From an uncultured Bacteroidales bacterium (GTDB lineage: Bacteria; Bacteroidota; Bacteroidia; Bacteroidales; Paludibacteraceae), in the NCBI GenBank assembly GCA_937910305.1, contig CALEPS010000007.1:1-17074 (forward strand): 17,074 nt of DNA, in the 5' to 3' direction. Under the pieces are notes generated by a model. That model ran no database searches and was not told where the DNA came from. It saw only the letters and a list, made by a program, of their open reading frames with translations. Made by a program: the position numbers and the translations under genes. Positions 1 through 6,800 of the stretch are shown piece after piece. Numbering within the stretch: the first letter of the stretch is position 1; every line of letters starts with the position of its first letter.

Positions 1-1
1 C

Positions 2-598
2 CAGCAGGCGACGATGCAGCTATACCAACAGGCGGGTGTCAGCCCCATGAGCGGATGTCTGCCGATGCTGTTCCAATTCCCGGTACTGATGGCTATGTTC
101 TGGTTCCTGCCTACGGCTATCGAACTGCGAGGCAAATCGCTCCTATGGGCAAAGGACCTCTCTACCTATGACGCCGTCTTCCATTGGGGATTCAATATCC
201 CGTTGCTGGGAGACCACCTGTCTCTGTTCTGCCTGCTGATGACGATCTGTAACATCGGTTACACCTATATCACGATGCAGTCCCAGGCGACAGACCCGAA
301 CATGAAATTCATGAAGTACATGATGTACGCAATGCCGCTCATGTTCCTCTTTATCTTCAATGACTACGCCGCAGGTCTGAGTTACTATTACCTCGTTTCG
401 CTGTTCTTCACGATCCTGCAGACAATGATCTTCCGCTGGACCCTGAACGACGAGAAGATGCTCAAAGAGATGGAAGAGAACAAAAAGAAGAAAGCCGGAA
501 AGAAGAAATCCGGCTTCATGGCTCGCTTGGAAGCGATGCAGAGAGAGCAACAGCGTTTAGCTCGCGAGAACGCTAAGGCGGCTGGCAAGCGACGCTAG
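2..598 (+). CDS. yidC: Membrane protein insertase YidC, C-terminal part (5' end outside window)
   Basis: This is the C-terminal end of YidC/Oxa1, which inserts and folds inner-membrane proteins alone or with SecYEG. The frame is open from base 2, so the gene begins before the window. About 198 residues are visible. They contain the conserved GVSPMSGCLPML segment, a membrane helix through LMAMFWFLP, a pair of helices around LFCLLMTICNIGY, and the final hydrophobic stretch with AMPLMFLFIFNDYAAGLSYYY. The protein ends in a long Lys/Arg-rich cytoplasmic tail with KKKKAGKKK and KRR. Basic tails of this kind in YidC/Oxa1 proteins can bind ribosomes. The last 42 bases overlap the end of the convergent gene on the other strand. 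Family assignment is firm. The large periplasmic domain typical of Gram-negative YidC is not visible here. Confidence 0.96.
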   Translation, partial: QQATMQLYQQAGVSPMSGCLPMLFQFPVLMAMFWFLPTAIELRGKSLLWAKDLSTYDAVFHWGFNIPLLGDHLSLFCLLMTICNIGYTYITMQSQATDPNMKFMKYMMYAMPLMFLFIFNDYAAGLSYYYLVSLFFTILQTMIFRWTLNDEKMLKEMEENKKKKAGKKKSGFMARLEAMQREQQRLARENAKAAGKRR

Positions 599-1054
599 TT
601 CCCTATTCACCATCGCCTCTCCGGCGGGAGAGAGCGTCACTCCGTCCTGGTCCAGCAGTTCGTCATAATGGGTGCTGGCCAGCATCGGAGAGGTGATGTC
701 CACCAGGTGCACGCATTGCACTGCTGCCAGACGGAAGAGCGACAGGTTATACATCGCATGAATATTGCGGAGCCGCTCCGTCTTGCCACCAAGCCAGTAC
801 AGCACATTCTTGCGCTCCTGCATGCTCATGCCGCGTGTGATATATGCGAAATAGCGGTCTTCGTCCATGATAGGCAGACTGACCAACACCGGCTCCTGAC
901 CGCACGCACGCGCCTGTGCGATCTTATTAGTATAAAGCGCCTTATAGGCCACCAAGTCAATTTGTGGTTCGTGATGTCCGCTGGGATTTGAGGCAATAGC
1001 CTTCCAGTCGAAATGCAAGCCACTCTCGGGCTGAATAAGAATCGTCTTGTCCAT
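557..1054 (-). CDS. Short SGNH/GDSL-hydrolase-like protein, N-terminus and catalytic residues apparently missing
   Basis: This 165-residue protein has no signal peptide or membrane segment. Its middle and end resemble a family of SGNH/GDSL hydrolases, judged from memory: PVLVSLPIMDEDRYFAYITRG, then a YWLGGKTERLRNIH stretch, then VHLVDITSPML, and a final block DGVTLSPAGEAM. That last block corresponds to the usual catalytic D-x-x-H motif (DGIH in relatives), but here Thr stands where His is expected. The N-terminal Ser block of SGNH enzymes is also absent. The reading frame upstream of the ATG reaches a stop within about 12 codons with no other start, so no longer form is possible. The protein may therefore be non-catalytic or a decayed relic. 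Its 3' end overlaps yidC by 42 bases in convergent orientation. The family call is an inference. The open frame and a good upstream promoter support it being expressed. Confidence 0.6.
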   Translation of the reverse strand: MDKTILIQPESGLHFDWKAIASNPSGHHEPQIDLVAYKALYTNKIAQARACGQEPVLVSLPIMDEDRYFAYITRGMSMQERKNVLYWLGGKTERLRNIHAMYNLSLFRLAAVQCVHLVDITSPMLASTHYDELLDQDGVTLSPAGEAMVNRELASLASRLSVLAS

Positions 1055-1125
1055 AGTAGTAAGAGTTAGTAGTTTATAATAATAAGTTTAATTAACAATT
1101 ATAGATTCATTACCAAATAAGCAAT

Positions 1126-1139
1126 AATTACCGGTAATT
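1126..1139. repeat. 14-base perfect palindrome AATTACCGGTAATT
   Basis: The sequence equals its own reverse complement over 14 bases. It lies in the presumed 5' leader of the left-facing SGNH-like gene, about 70 bases before its ATG. It could be a binding site for a dimeric regulator. No known operator was recognised, so function is only a suggestion. Confidence 0.4.
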
Positions 1140-1255
1140 GAAGGCAATATAAAGCGACCAAAAGGTCAAATCCGATTCGTTTAACAGTTTTCATATTTGC
1201 AGTTTTTTAATTAGGTTATACAATATTTGTTACAGGTGATCTTTAAAAATCGATG

Positions 1256-1287
1256 CAAAATTACTGCTTTATTCGGAGGGATGCAAA
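1256..1287 (-). promoter_or_regulatory. Bacteroidetes-type promoter facing the SGNH-like gene
   Basis: Read on the minus strand, this gives TTTG (1287-1284), a 20-base spacer, and TAATTTTG (1263-1256). That matches the Bacteroidetes housekeeping consensus TTTG-N19-21-TAnnTTTG in every fixed position. Transcription would start near 1250 and run through a leader of about 195 bases to the ATG at 1054. The -33 box lies only about 13 bases from the first GTGACNAAAA repeat, so a protein bound there could affect this promoter. Confidence 0.65.
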
Positions 1288-1299
1288 GAAATGTGATAA

Positions 1300-1386
1300 G
1301 TGACAAAAAATAGTGACCAAAACACAGTTATTGGTGACTAAAATGCAAATATAGTGACGAAAAACGAAGAATTGTCTTTTCGTCAC
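1300..1386. promoter_or_regulatory. GTGACNAAAA repeat array, candidate LytTR operator
   Basis: Four direct copies are visible: GTGACAAAAA (1300-1309), GTGACCAAAA (1313-1322), GTGACTAAAA (1334-1343) and GTGACGAAAA (1354-1363). An inverted copy, TTTTCGTCAC, lies at 1377-1386. The last three direct copies are 21 and 20 bases apart start to start, close to two helical turns. The final direct copy and the inverted copy form a perfect 10-base inverted repeat around a 13-base centre. LytTR-domain regulators are known to bind direct repeats with about two-turn spacing, and the gene immediately downstream encodes one. Autoregulation is the natural inference. A degenerate GTGATAA at 1293 would extend the phased series by another 20 bases. 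Confidence 0.65.
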
Positions 1387-1394
1387 ATTATAAA

Positions 1395-1399
1395 AGGAG
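1395..1399 (+). promoter_or_regulatory. Strong Shine-Dalgarno AGGAG before the LytTR gene
   Basis: AGGAG ends eight bases before the ATG at 1408. Genes of Bacteroidetes usually lack such a sequence, and the other starts in this window do not show one. It fixes this start and suggests a translation signal different from that of the neighbours. Confidence 0.6.
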
Positions 1400-1407
1400 A
1401 CTAAATT

Positions 1408-2199
1408 ATGACTAAAATTCCTACTTCACTACTGTCTGTAGCGGCGATGTTAGTGCATATCATCGTCATTCCTGTATATCTGTTAGGTTTTGTACTGATA
1501 TACGAAAGCCGGTGGGCAACAGCGTTTCTTGGAACAGGGAATGGCGTTGTGTTCAATATACTGATGCTGACCTGCATATTGCTGGGTATCTTATGCGGCT
1601 CGCGCATCCCGATGACCGCCGTCCGGAACAGGCCTCATATGTCATGGTGGCAATATTCATTATGGTCGTTCGCCGAAGTGGTTGTTTTCTCCTGCTTTGC
1701 TGCGCTGTACATGGCGCTGGTGTATGGCAATATAGGCTATTTCCCTGCTTTAGGCAAATGTCTGCAGTTATCCTTTGCCATTCTCCCCTACCCCTATATC
1801 ATTTTCGCATTGCTCTTTGCGCTCATCCGTCCCGATGAGAAAGAGGCAGCAGAAGAGGATCTCGTACGGTTTACAGACAGTACGGGACGGCTCAAACTGG
1901 TCATAGCACATGATGTATTGCTATACGTAGAAGCGCAAGAGAACTATGTTTCCATTCATTATATGGAAGGAGAAAAGATGAAAGAATATTCCTTGCGTCA
2001 GTCTATGCGTGGAATTGAAGAGTTAATGGAAAAACACGGGATTATACGATGCCAGCGGTCGTATTTTGTCAACCCCCGCCACGTGACAGTACTGCGGCGC
2101 GACAAGGAAGGCTTCATCCAGGCAGAACTGGACATCAAGGACAGCAAGTCCGTTCCCGTCTCGCCGAAATACTACGAGCAACTGAGCAAACTGCTTTAA
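1408..2199 (+). CDS. Membrane-anchored LytTR-family DNA-binding regulator
   Basis: This 263-residue protein has about four hydrophobic helices (residues 10-32, 47-64, 83-106 and 119-140). A short acidic linker follows, then a LytTR DNA-binding domain (about 153-262). LytTR hallmarks are the stretch LLYVEAQENYVSIHY, the RCQRSYFVNPRHV segment, and the closing VPVSPKYYEQL. There is no receiver domain and no separate sensor kinase beside it, so signals are probably sensed in or at the membrane by the helices themselves. The start at 1408 is supported by a well-placed AGGAG. The gene stands alone on the plus strand and converges on rlmN with only 16 bases between stops. Phased GTGACNAAAA repeats directly upstream point to autoregulation, and perhaps to control of the divergent SGNH-like gene. 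The ligand and wider regulon cannot be told from sequence. Confidence 0.9.
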   Translation: MTKIPTSLLSVAAMLVHIIVIPVYLLGFVLIYESRWATAFLGTGNGVVFNILMLTCILLGILCGSRIPMTAVRNRPHMSWWQYSLWSFAEVVVFSCFAALYMALVYGNIGYFPALGKCLQLSFAILPYPYIIFALLFALIRPDEKEAAEEDLVRFTDSTGRLKLVIAHDVLLYVEAQENYVSIHYMEGEKMKEYSLRQSMRGIEELMEKHGIIRCQRSYFVNPRHVTVLRRDKEGFIQAELDIKDSKSVPVSPKYYEQLSKLL

Positions 2200-2215
2200 G
2201 CGTTGTGTTTCAGGA

Positions 2216-3277
2216 TTAAGTATTAAGCGAATTGACCAGCATACCGCAGGCAGCCAGTATGTCTTCTCCGCGGGAGCGGCGGATGGTCGTTGTGAGCCCG
2301 TTGGAGGTCAGGTAGTCCCTAAGCCATTCCATCTGTTTCTCATCAGAGCCGGGGAAATGCCGGCTCTCTTTGGCGGATCGTGCCACAGTCTCCACTCCCT
2401 CATGAAAACGGATCAGGTTGATACGGCAGTTAAGCCCCTTTAGCAAGCGCAGCAGCTCTTTCGCATGACGGGGGGTATCGTTCTGTCCTGCCCAACAGAT
2501 ATATTCAAAACTCACTCTCCTCTGATGGGACCAGTCATAATTCCTGAGCAGCGCCACGACCTCCGTGACCGGCATGATCTTTTCTGCCGGCATGATCAGA
2601 GCGCGCTCTACGCTGAAGGGGTTATGCAAGGATACTGCCAGATGGCACTCGCTCTCGTCCAGAAAACGCTTCATAGCAGGCACACCTACGGTAGAGACCG
2701 TAATCCGTTTAGGCGACCATGCGCAGCCATAGGAAGCAGTCATGATCTCCAGCGAACGCAGCACCTCATCGATGTTATCCATCGGCTCTCCTTCTCCCAT
2801 ATAGACGATATTGGAGAGCGGCTCGCGCCCGTCTGCAACCGCCATCGCATCTATCTCGAAGATCTGGTTCAGGATCTCCGCAGCAGGCAGGTGACCGTGA
2901 AAACCAAGGGTCCCGGTCATACAGAAACGGCATCCCATCTTGCACCCCGCCTGGGTAGAGACACAGAGCGTTGCACGGTCGTCCTCCGGGATATAGACCG
3001 ATTCAACGAACTGGGGATTGTTACTTGAAATCTCAAAGAGATATTTGCGTGTACCGTCCGTACTGACCGCCTCTTTGACCGGTGCATGACGGCCAATGGT
3101 ATAGTGCTCTTTGAGTGCTTTACGACCCTTGAGTGATATATTGGTCATTTCGTCAAAGGAAGTGGCACGGCGGACATAGAGCCATTCTGCGAGTTGTTTA
3201 CCCGCAAACTTCTGCAGACCGGCTGCCAAAGCCACCGCTTGCAGTTCTGCCAATGTTTTGCCTAAAAGGGGCTCCAA
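2216..3277 (-). CDS. rlmN: 23S rRNA (adenine-2503-C2)-methyltransferase RlmN
   Basis: RlmN is a radical-SAM enzyme that methylates C2 of A2503 in 23S rRNA. Members of the family also modify A37 of some tRNAs. The 353-residue protein carries the cluster motif CxxxCxxC at Cys112, Cys116 and Cys119 (GCKMGCRFCM). The two mechanism cysteines are Cys105 (TLCVSTQ) and Cys344 (DILAACG), in the positions of E. coli Cys118 and Cys355. The SAM-binding GEGEP motif is present in YMGEGEPMDN. The start codon is TTG at 3277. It lies two bases after the stop of the upstream channel gene, and no ATG, GTG or TTG exists further upstream before an in-frame stop. The N-terminal accessory domain is needed and would be lost with the next ATG. 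It is the last gene of the long minus-strand run. Confidence 0.97.
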   Translation of the reverse strand: MEPLLGKTLAELQAVALAAGLQKFAGKQLAEWLYVRRATSFDEMTNISLKGRKALKEHYTIGRHAPVKEAVSTDGTRKYLFEISSNNPQFVESVYIPEDDRATLCVSTQAGCKMGCRFCMTGTLGFHGHLPAAEILNQIFEIDAMAVADGREPLSNIVYMGEGEPMDNIDEVLRSLEIMTASYGCAWSPKRITVSTVGVPAMKRFLDESECHLAVSLHNPFSVERALIMPAEKIMPVTEVVALLRNYDWSHQRRVSFEYICWAGQNDTPRHAKELLRLLKGLNCRINLIRFHEGVETVARSAKESRHFPGSDEKQMEWLRDYLTSNGLTTTIRRSRGEDILAACGMLVNSLNT

Positions 3278-3279
3278 AA

Positions 3280-4278
3280 CTACTCGTTTTTAAGCATTGT
3301 GACATCCACGTGGGGATAGGCGAAAGTGAATCCTTGCGGCGGAAGTTCGGTATAGAAACGCTCATTGAGGTCGAAGAAGACATCCCAATAGTCATTGGCT
3401 CTGACCCATGCCCGCGCAACAAAAGTGATGTCATTCTCATTGAGCGACAACAGTCCTACGAAAGGCGCGGGAATAGCATTCATCTGATAATTGACCGTAG
3501 TGAGCTGGTAATGGGAGATTTTCAGCTCCTTGTACAGTTTCTTCATATCCGTCTTAGCCTGAAGAACCCGTTTATCGCTGTTGATGATAGTCATGATGGC
3601 ATCCTTGCAAGCCGTTGCATCCACGCCATACGAGACACTGACTTTCCATTCCACCCTGCGCAAAGGGCGACCGTTGTAATTATTTATTGTTCCGTTCGAC
3701 AAGGCTCCGTTCGGCAAGATAACCACTCTGTTATCCACCGTGAGAATCTTGGTAGCCGTGATATTAACCTCTACCACCTTGCCGGAAACACCCTGTGCCT
3801 CGATAAAATCTCCGGCTTTGAAAGGCTTGAATGCCAATAGCATTATTCCTCCGGCAAAGTTCTGCACAGTTCCGGAGAGCGCCATACCGATGGCCATACC
3901 TCCGGCTGCCAGCAATGCAGCCAAAGAGGTTGTGTTGACGCCCAACGCACTGATCGAGATAATAACCAGAATAACGGTCATTGAGATCGATACAAAGGAC
4001 GAAACGAAAGAAGCGATGGTAGGTTCGGTCCTTCGGCGGGTAAACACCCTCTGCAGTATAGTTTTCACCCACCGGATGAGCAATATACCAATACCGAAAA
4101 TAAGAAGCGCTGCCAGAACCTGGAGACCAAAATGAATCATTTTATCTACAAAGAGCTGCCAGAAACCGTCAGGGTCAGTCTTGGCATACTCGATCATATG
4201 TTGCACGCCTCGCTCTATCGAGTCTTTGCGCTGTTGAATCTCTTCGGGAGAGGGTGTTGTAGCTTGTAAAAATAACAT
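3280..4278 (-). CDS. mscS: MscS-family small-conductance mechanosensitive channel
   Basis: This inner-membrane channel opens under membrane tension and releases solutes on osmotic downshock. The 332-residue protein has hydrophobic helices at about 47-70 and 88-113. A Gly/Ala-rich pore helix follows at about 117-150, including LLAAGGMAIGMALSGTVQNFAGGIML, the signature of MscS TM3. The beta domain after it contains the conserved GDFIE segment and VVILPNGALSNGTINNY. It is somewhat longer than E. coli MscS (286 residues), mainly in an extra N-terminal segment of about 45 residues and an insertion in the C-terminal alpha/beta region around residues 240-280. The first residues are only weakly hydrophobic, so a cleaved signal peptide is not clear. 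It starts two bases after the DUF4293 gene and ends two bases before rlmN, which suggests translational coupling. Confidence 0.94.
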   Translation of the reverse strand: MLFLQATTPSPEEIQQRKDSIERGVQHMIEYAKTDPDGFWQLFVDKMIHFGLQVLAALLIFGIGILLIRWVKTILQRVFTRRRTEPTIASFVSSFVSISMTVILVIISISALGVNTTSLAALLAAGGMAIGMALSGTVQNFAGGIMLLAFKPFKAGDFIEAQGVSGKVVEVNITATKILTVDNRVVILPNGALSNGTINNYNGRPLRRVEWKVSVSYGVDATACKDAIMTIINSDKRVLQAKTDMKKLYKELKISHYQLTTVNYQMNAIPAPFVGLLSLNENDITFVARAWVRANDYWDVFFDLNERFYTELPPQGFTFAYPHVDVTMLKNE

Positions 4279-4280
4279 AG

Positions 4281-4805
4281 TTATCGTATTCTGTCTGCGG
4301 CGCGAACGAGAGCTTCATCTTTGAGAATAGCCCGCGTAGCCATAAGGGTTAATATCATACAAACCAATGGGATAGACGCCCATGGCATAATATACCACTC
4401 CACTCCTTGTGCCAGTTTGGCCTGCCATATATAAATAAACAGCACACCATACCAGCCAAGGCAGAACATGACGGTGAAAATATTCAGCCGTGCCTGGAGA
4501 ATGCGTTTTTTATAAAGGAAGATATCTACCAGCGCCAGTACCGGAATAATCAGCGTGGCTAAAAGCAACCCCCATATACCTTGGACGGGCGCCGGTTCAT
4601 TATACACCCCGGTATCTTGTACCCAATGTGTTACACTCACACCCGAGGCTTTGAGTTGCCATGTCCGTATTGTTTCCACCGCCTGGTTGTCTGTCTGATC
4701 GTTTATCACGGCGGTGGAGACGAACTCCGCTACGGGTAGCCATACGAGAGCTATTCCAAATGCCACTACTAATAACAAATACAAGGTTTGGATTCTTTGT
4801 ATCAT
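4281..4805 (-). CDS. DUF4293 family four-helix membrane protein
   Basis: This is a 174-residue inner-membrane protein of unknown function. The opening MIQRIQT followed by a hydrophobic helix, and the closing KDEALVRAADRIR, are the family's hallmarks. Four membrane segments lie at about residues 8-26, 76-97, 107-128 and 140-158. Between the first two is an exported loop of about 45 residues, rich in polar residues and Trp. The family is found in Bacteroidetes. No catalytic motif is visible. It is packed between the acetyltransferase (20 bases upstream) and the channel gene (2 bases downstream), so it is probably co-expressed with envelope genes. A role in the envelope is inferred from context only. 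Confidence 0.9.
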   Translation of the reverse strand: MIQRIQTLYLLLVVAFGIALVWLPVAEFVSTAVINDQTDNQAVETIRTWQLKASGVSVTHWVQDTGVYNEPAPVQGIWGLLLATLIIPVLALVDIFLYKKRILQARLNIFTVMFCLGWYGVLFIYIWQAKLAQGVEWYIMPWASIPLVCMILTLMATRAILKDEALVRAADRIR

Positions 4806-4830
4806 CTTAAATCATCAATTATAAATCATA
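4801..4830. repeat. AT-rich near-tandem linker between acetyltransferase and DUF4293 genes
   Basis: The linker contains AAATCAT twice (4809-4815 and 4823-4829), 14 bases apart, with an additional ATCATC at 4801. It fills the 20-base gap and runs into both gene ends. It has no obvious function and is probably simple-sequence spacer DNA. Confidence 0.45.
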
Positions 4831-5353
4831 CATTCTTCATAGCTTCTTCGAGCGAAGCGCATTTATCTCCATGTGCATTGACCCATCCTATCTGCCGCGC
4901 GGGATTGCCGACCATGAGCGCATACGCCGGTACGTCTTTGGTCACCACAGAGCCGGCGCCGATGAGGCAGTATTCACCCAATGTATGACCGCATACGATT
5001 GTGGCGTTGGCTCCTACCGACGCACCCCGCTTGATCACCGTCTCACGGTACTCGTCCTTACGGCTCACAGCAGCACGGGGGTTAATCACATTGGTAAAGA
5101 CCATCGAGGGACCAAGGAACACATCGTCCCCGCATCGTACGCCGGTATAAACCGACACATTATTCTGGATCTTGCAGTTGCGCCCTAACACTACATCGGG
5201 CGAAATAACTACGTTTTGACCGATATTGCAGTTTTCTCCAATGACACAGCCGCTCATGATATGGCTGAAATGCCATATCTTAGTACCTTTGCCGATCTTA
5301 CAACCTTCGTCCACATAAGACGACTCATGTACAAAATAATCCTTGTTTTCCAT
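4826..5353 (-). CDS. WlbB/WbpD-type sugar N-acetyltransferase (left-handed beta-helix)
   Basis: This 175-residue hexapeptide-repeat acyltransferase resembles the WlbB/WbpD family. That family acetylates UDP-2-acetamido-3-amino-2,3-dideoxy-glucuronate with acetyl-CoA during synthesis of surface polysaccharide sugars. The diagnostic order is present: GTKIWHFSHI (23-32), NCNIGQNVVI (41-50), KIQNNVSVY (61-69), GPSMVFTNVINPRA (81-94), SRKDEY, GANATIVCG (114-122), IGAGSVVTKDVP and VGNPARQIGWV. Hexapeptide turns continue through most of the length. Its start overlaps the rseP stop by one base (TGATG), so translation is coupled. No other nucleotide-sugar or O-antigen gene is seen in the window, so its pathway partners must lie elsewhere. 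The exact substrate is inferred, and other amino sugars are possible. Confidence 0.88.
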   Translation of the reverse strand: MENKDYFVHESSYVDEGCKIGKGTKIWHFSHIMSGCVIGENCNIGQNVVISPDVVLGRNCKIQNNVSVYTGVRCGDDVFLGPSMVFTNVINPRAAVSRKDEYRETVIKRGASVGANATIVCGHTLGEYCLIGAGSVVTKDVPAYALMVGNPARQIGWVNAHGDKCASLEEAMKNV

Positions 5354-6780
5354 CAGAAGAACAATTTCAAAATATCATTTCCGTTTGCAAAGATGAGGAG
5401 CGCCAACAGCAGCCAGAAACCGATCTCATTGGCTCTCTCCAGGAACTTGTCGCTTGGCTTGCGACGGGTGATCATTTCCACCAACAGGAAGAGTATATAC
5501 CCTCCGTCCAATGCCGGTATCGGCAGGAAATTCATGAAGGCAAGGATGATACTGAGGAAACCTGTCATATGCCAGAACGCGTACCAACTCCAGAAAGAGG
5601 GGAACATGGATCCGATAGCGCCGAATCCGCCCAGTGACTGTGCGCCCTCTTTGGTGAAGACAAGACGGAACTGCTTAACATACATCGCGAGTATATCCCA
5701 TCCGTATTGAACACCTGCCGGAATGGCTTCCAGGAACGAATATTCTTTGTGCTCCAACTCAAATATATTCCATCGGATAGAGACACCTATCTTACATTGG
5801 TCACCTATAAACAGACGCGCTGTATGCTTTTCGTCAGCACGGTAAAAATCAATCGTCACAGAGTCACATGGATGGCGTTGCAGTTCTTCGGTCATTTGTA
5901 CGTTGGAAGGCGTAGGCACCCCATTCACCGCAACGATACTATCTCCTTTCTGCATGCCGGCATAATAGGCGGCGTTGTCCGGGAATACTGAGTCCACCAC
6001 AGCCGGAATCCACTCCGCCATCAGCACGAAACGCCGCTTCTCGTAATTGCGGTCCGCACGGCGTTTCTCCCTCTCGGCTTTGTCGAACGCGTTCTGTTGC
6101 GCCAGATAGCGAGTGCCTAAATCTTCGCTCATCGTCAGAGCTACTGTATCCGCCCCACGTAGCACTACTACGTCGCGTTTCCCTTCTATGATGAGAGATT
6201 CAACTACATCGCTCAGCGTCTCAGGCTCTTCTCCGTCTATGGACAGAATCCGATCCTGTTGCTCGAATCCCTCATTGACCATAATCTCCGAATAATAGAG
6301 ACCGGTTGTCACATTGCGCAGCGGCAATGTGTCTTGACCGTATTGCCATAACAACATCGAAAAAATAACCAGTGCCCCCAGGAAATTCACCAATATACCG
6401 CCGAGAATAATCAGCAGCCTCTGCCACGCCGGCTTGGAGCGGAACTCCCACTCTTGCGGTTCGGAAGCCAAATCATCGGTTGAGTGGGTCTCATCGACCA
6501 TTCCGGCTATAGCGCAATAGCCGCCAAATGGCAGCCATCCTATTCCCCACTCGGTATTTTCCGGGTGAGCCTCCCATTCCGGGTCCTCGTTTTTGGCGAA
6601 AAATTTCACATGCCATTTACCCTCTATCTTCTTCACCCGCAGGAGACTAAATCGGGGGTTGAAGAACATATAGAACTTCTCCACGCGCACATGGAAAATA
6701 CGCGCGAAGGTAAAATGCCCCAACTCGTGAATCAACACAAGAAACGAAAGGGCCAATATCAATTGTATTGCTTGTATCAT
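5353..6780 (-). CDS. rseP: RIP metalloprotease RseP (site-2 protease, M50)
   Basis: This intramembrane zinc protease cuts membrane-anchored regulators, classically anti-sigma factors, and clears signal-peptide remnants. The 475-residue protein has HExxH in the first helix (His18, Glu19, His22). The distal metal motif lies in NFLPIPALDGG, with Asp425. A helix with GGILVNFLGALVIF lies at about 127-140. Two PDZ-like regions follow in the periplasmic part, about 150-225 and 255-330, the second with YYAGMQKGDSIVAVNG. A charged stretch of about 20 residues (230-250) sits between the PDZ domains. It lies 20 bases after dxr and overlaps the acetyltransferase by one base. The substrate here is unknown, since no sigma or anti-sigma gene is nearby. 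Confidence 0.96.
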   Translation of the reverse strand: MIQAIQLILALSFLVLIHELGHFTFARIFHVRVEKFYMFFNPRFSLLRVKKIEGKWHVKFFAKNEDPEWEAHPENTEWGIGWLPFGGYCAIAGMVDETHSTDDLASEPQEWEFRSKPAWQRLLIILGGILVNFLGALVIFSMLLWQYGQDTLPLRNVTTGLYYSEIMVNEGFEQQDRILSIDGEEPETLSDVVESLIIEGKRDVVVLRGADTVALTMSEDLGTRYLAQQNAFDKAEREKRRADRNYEKRRFVLMAEWIPAVVDSVFPDNAAYYAGMQKGDSIVAVNGVPTPSNVQMTEELQRHPCDSVTIDFYRADEKHTARLFIGDQCKIGVSIRWNIFELEHKEYSFLEAIPAGVQYGWDILAMYVKQFRLVFTKEGAQSLGGFGAIGSMFPSFWSWYAFWHMTGFLSIILAFMNFLPIPALDGGYILFLLVEMITRRKPSDKFLERANEIGFWLLLALLIFANGNDILKLFF

Positions 6781-6800
6781 TGACTAACTTACAATTTTAT

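Larger units (their letters stand above)
1055..1407. other. Divergent AT-rich intergenic region
   Basis: This 353-base stretch between two divergent genes has no convincing reading frame. It holds a consensus promoter facing left, a 14-base perfect palindrome, a small stem GACC-AAAA-GGTC (1156-1167), and the GTGACNAAAA repeat array next to the right-hand gene. The first 195 bases or so would form the 5' leader of the left-facing transcript. I saw no tRNA or recognised riboswitch. Confidence 0.8.

Noticed and set aside
1354..1386. Inverted repeat read as an intrinsic terminator
   Set aside because: It is AT-rich, has a 13-base loop, is not followed by a T run, and lies directly before the Shine-Dalgarno. 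An operator is more likely.
3133..3840. Plus-strand frame opposite rlmN and mscS
   Set aside because: It spans the boundary of two conserved genes on the other strand, with no recognisable domain.
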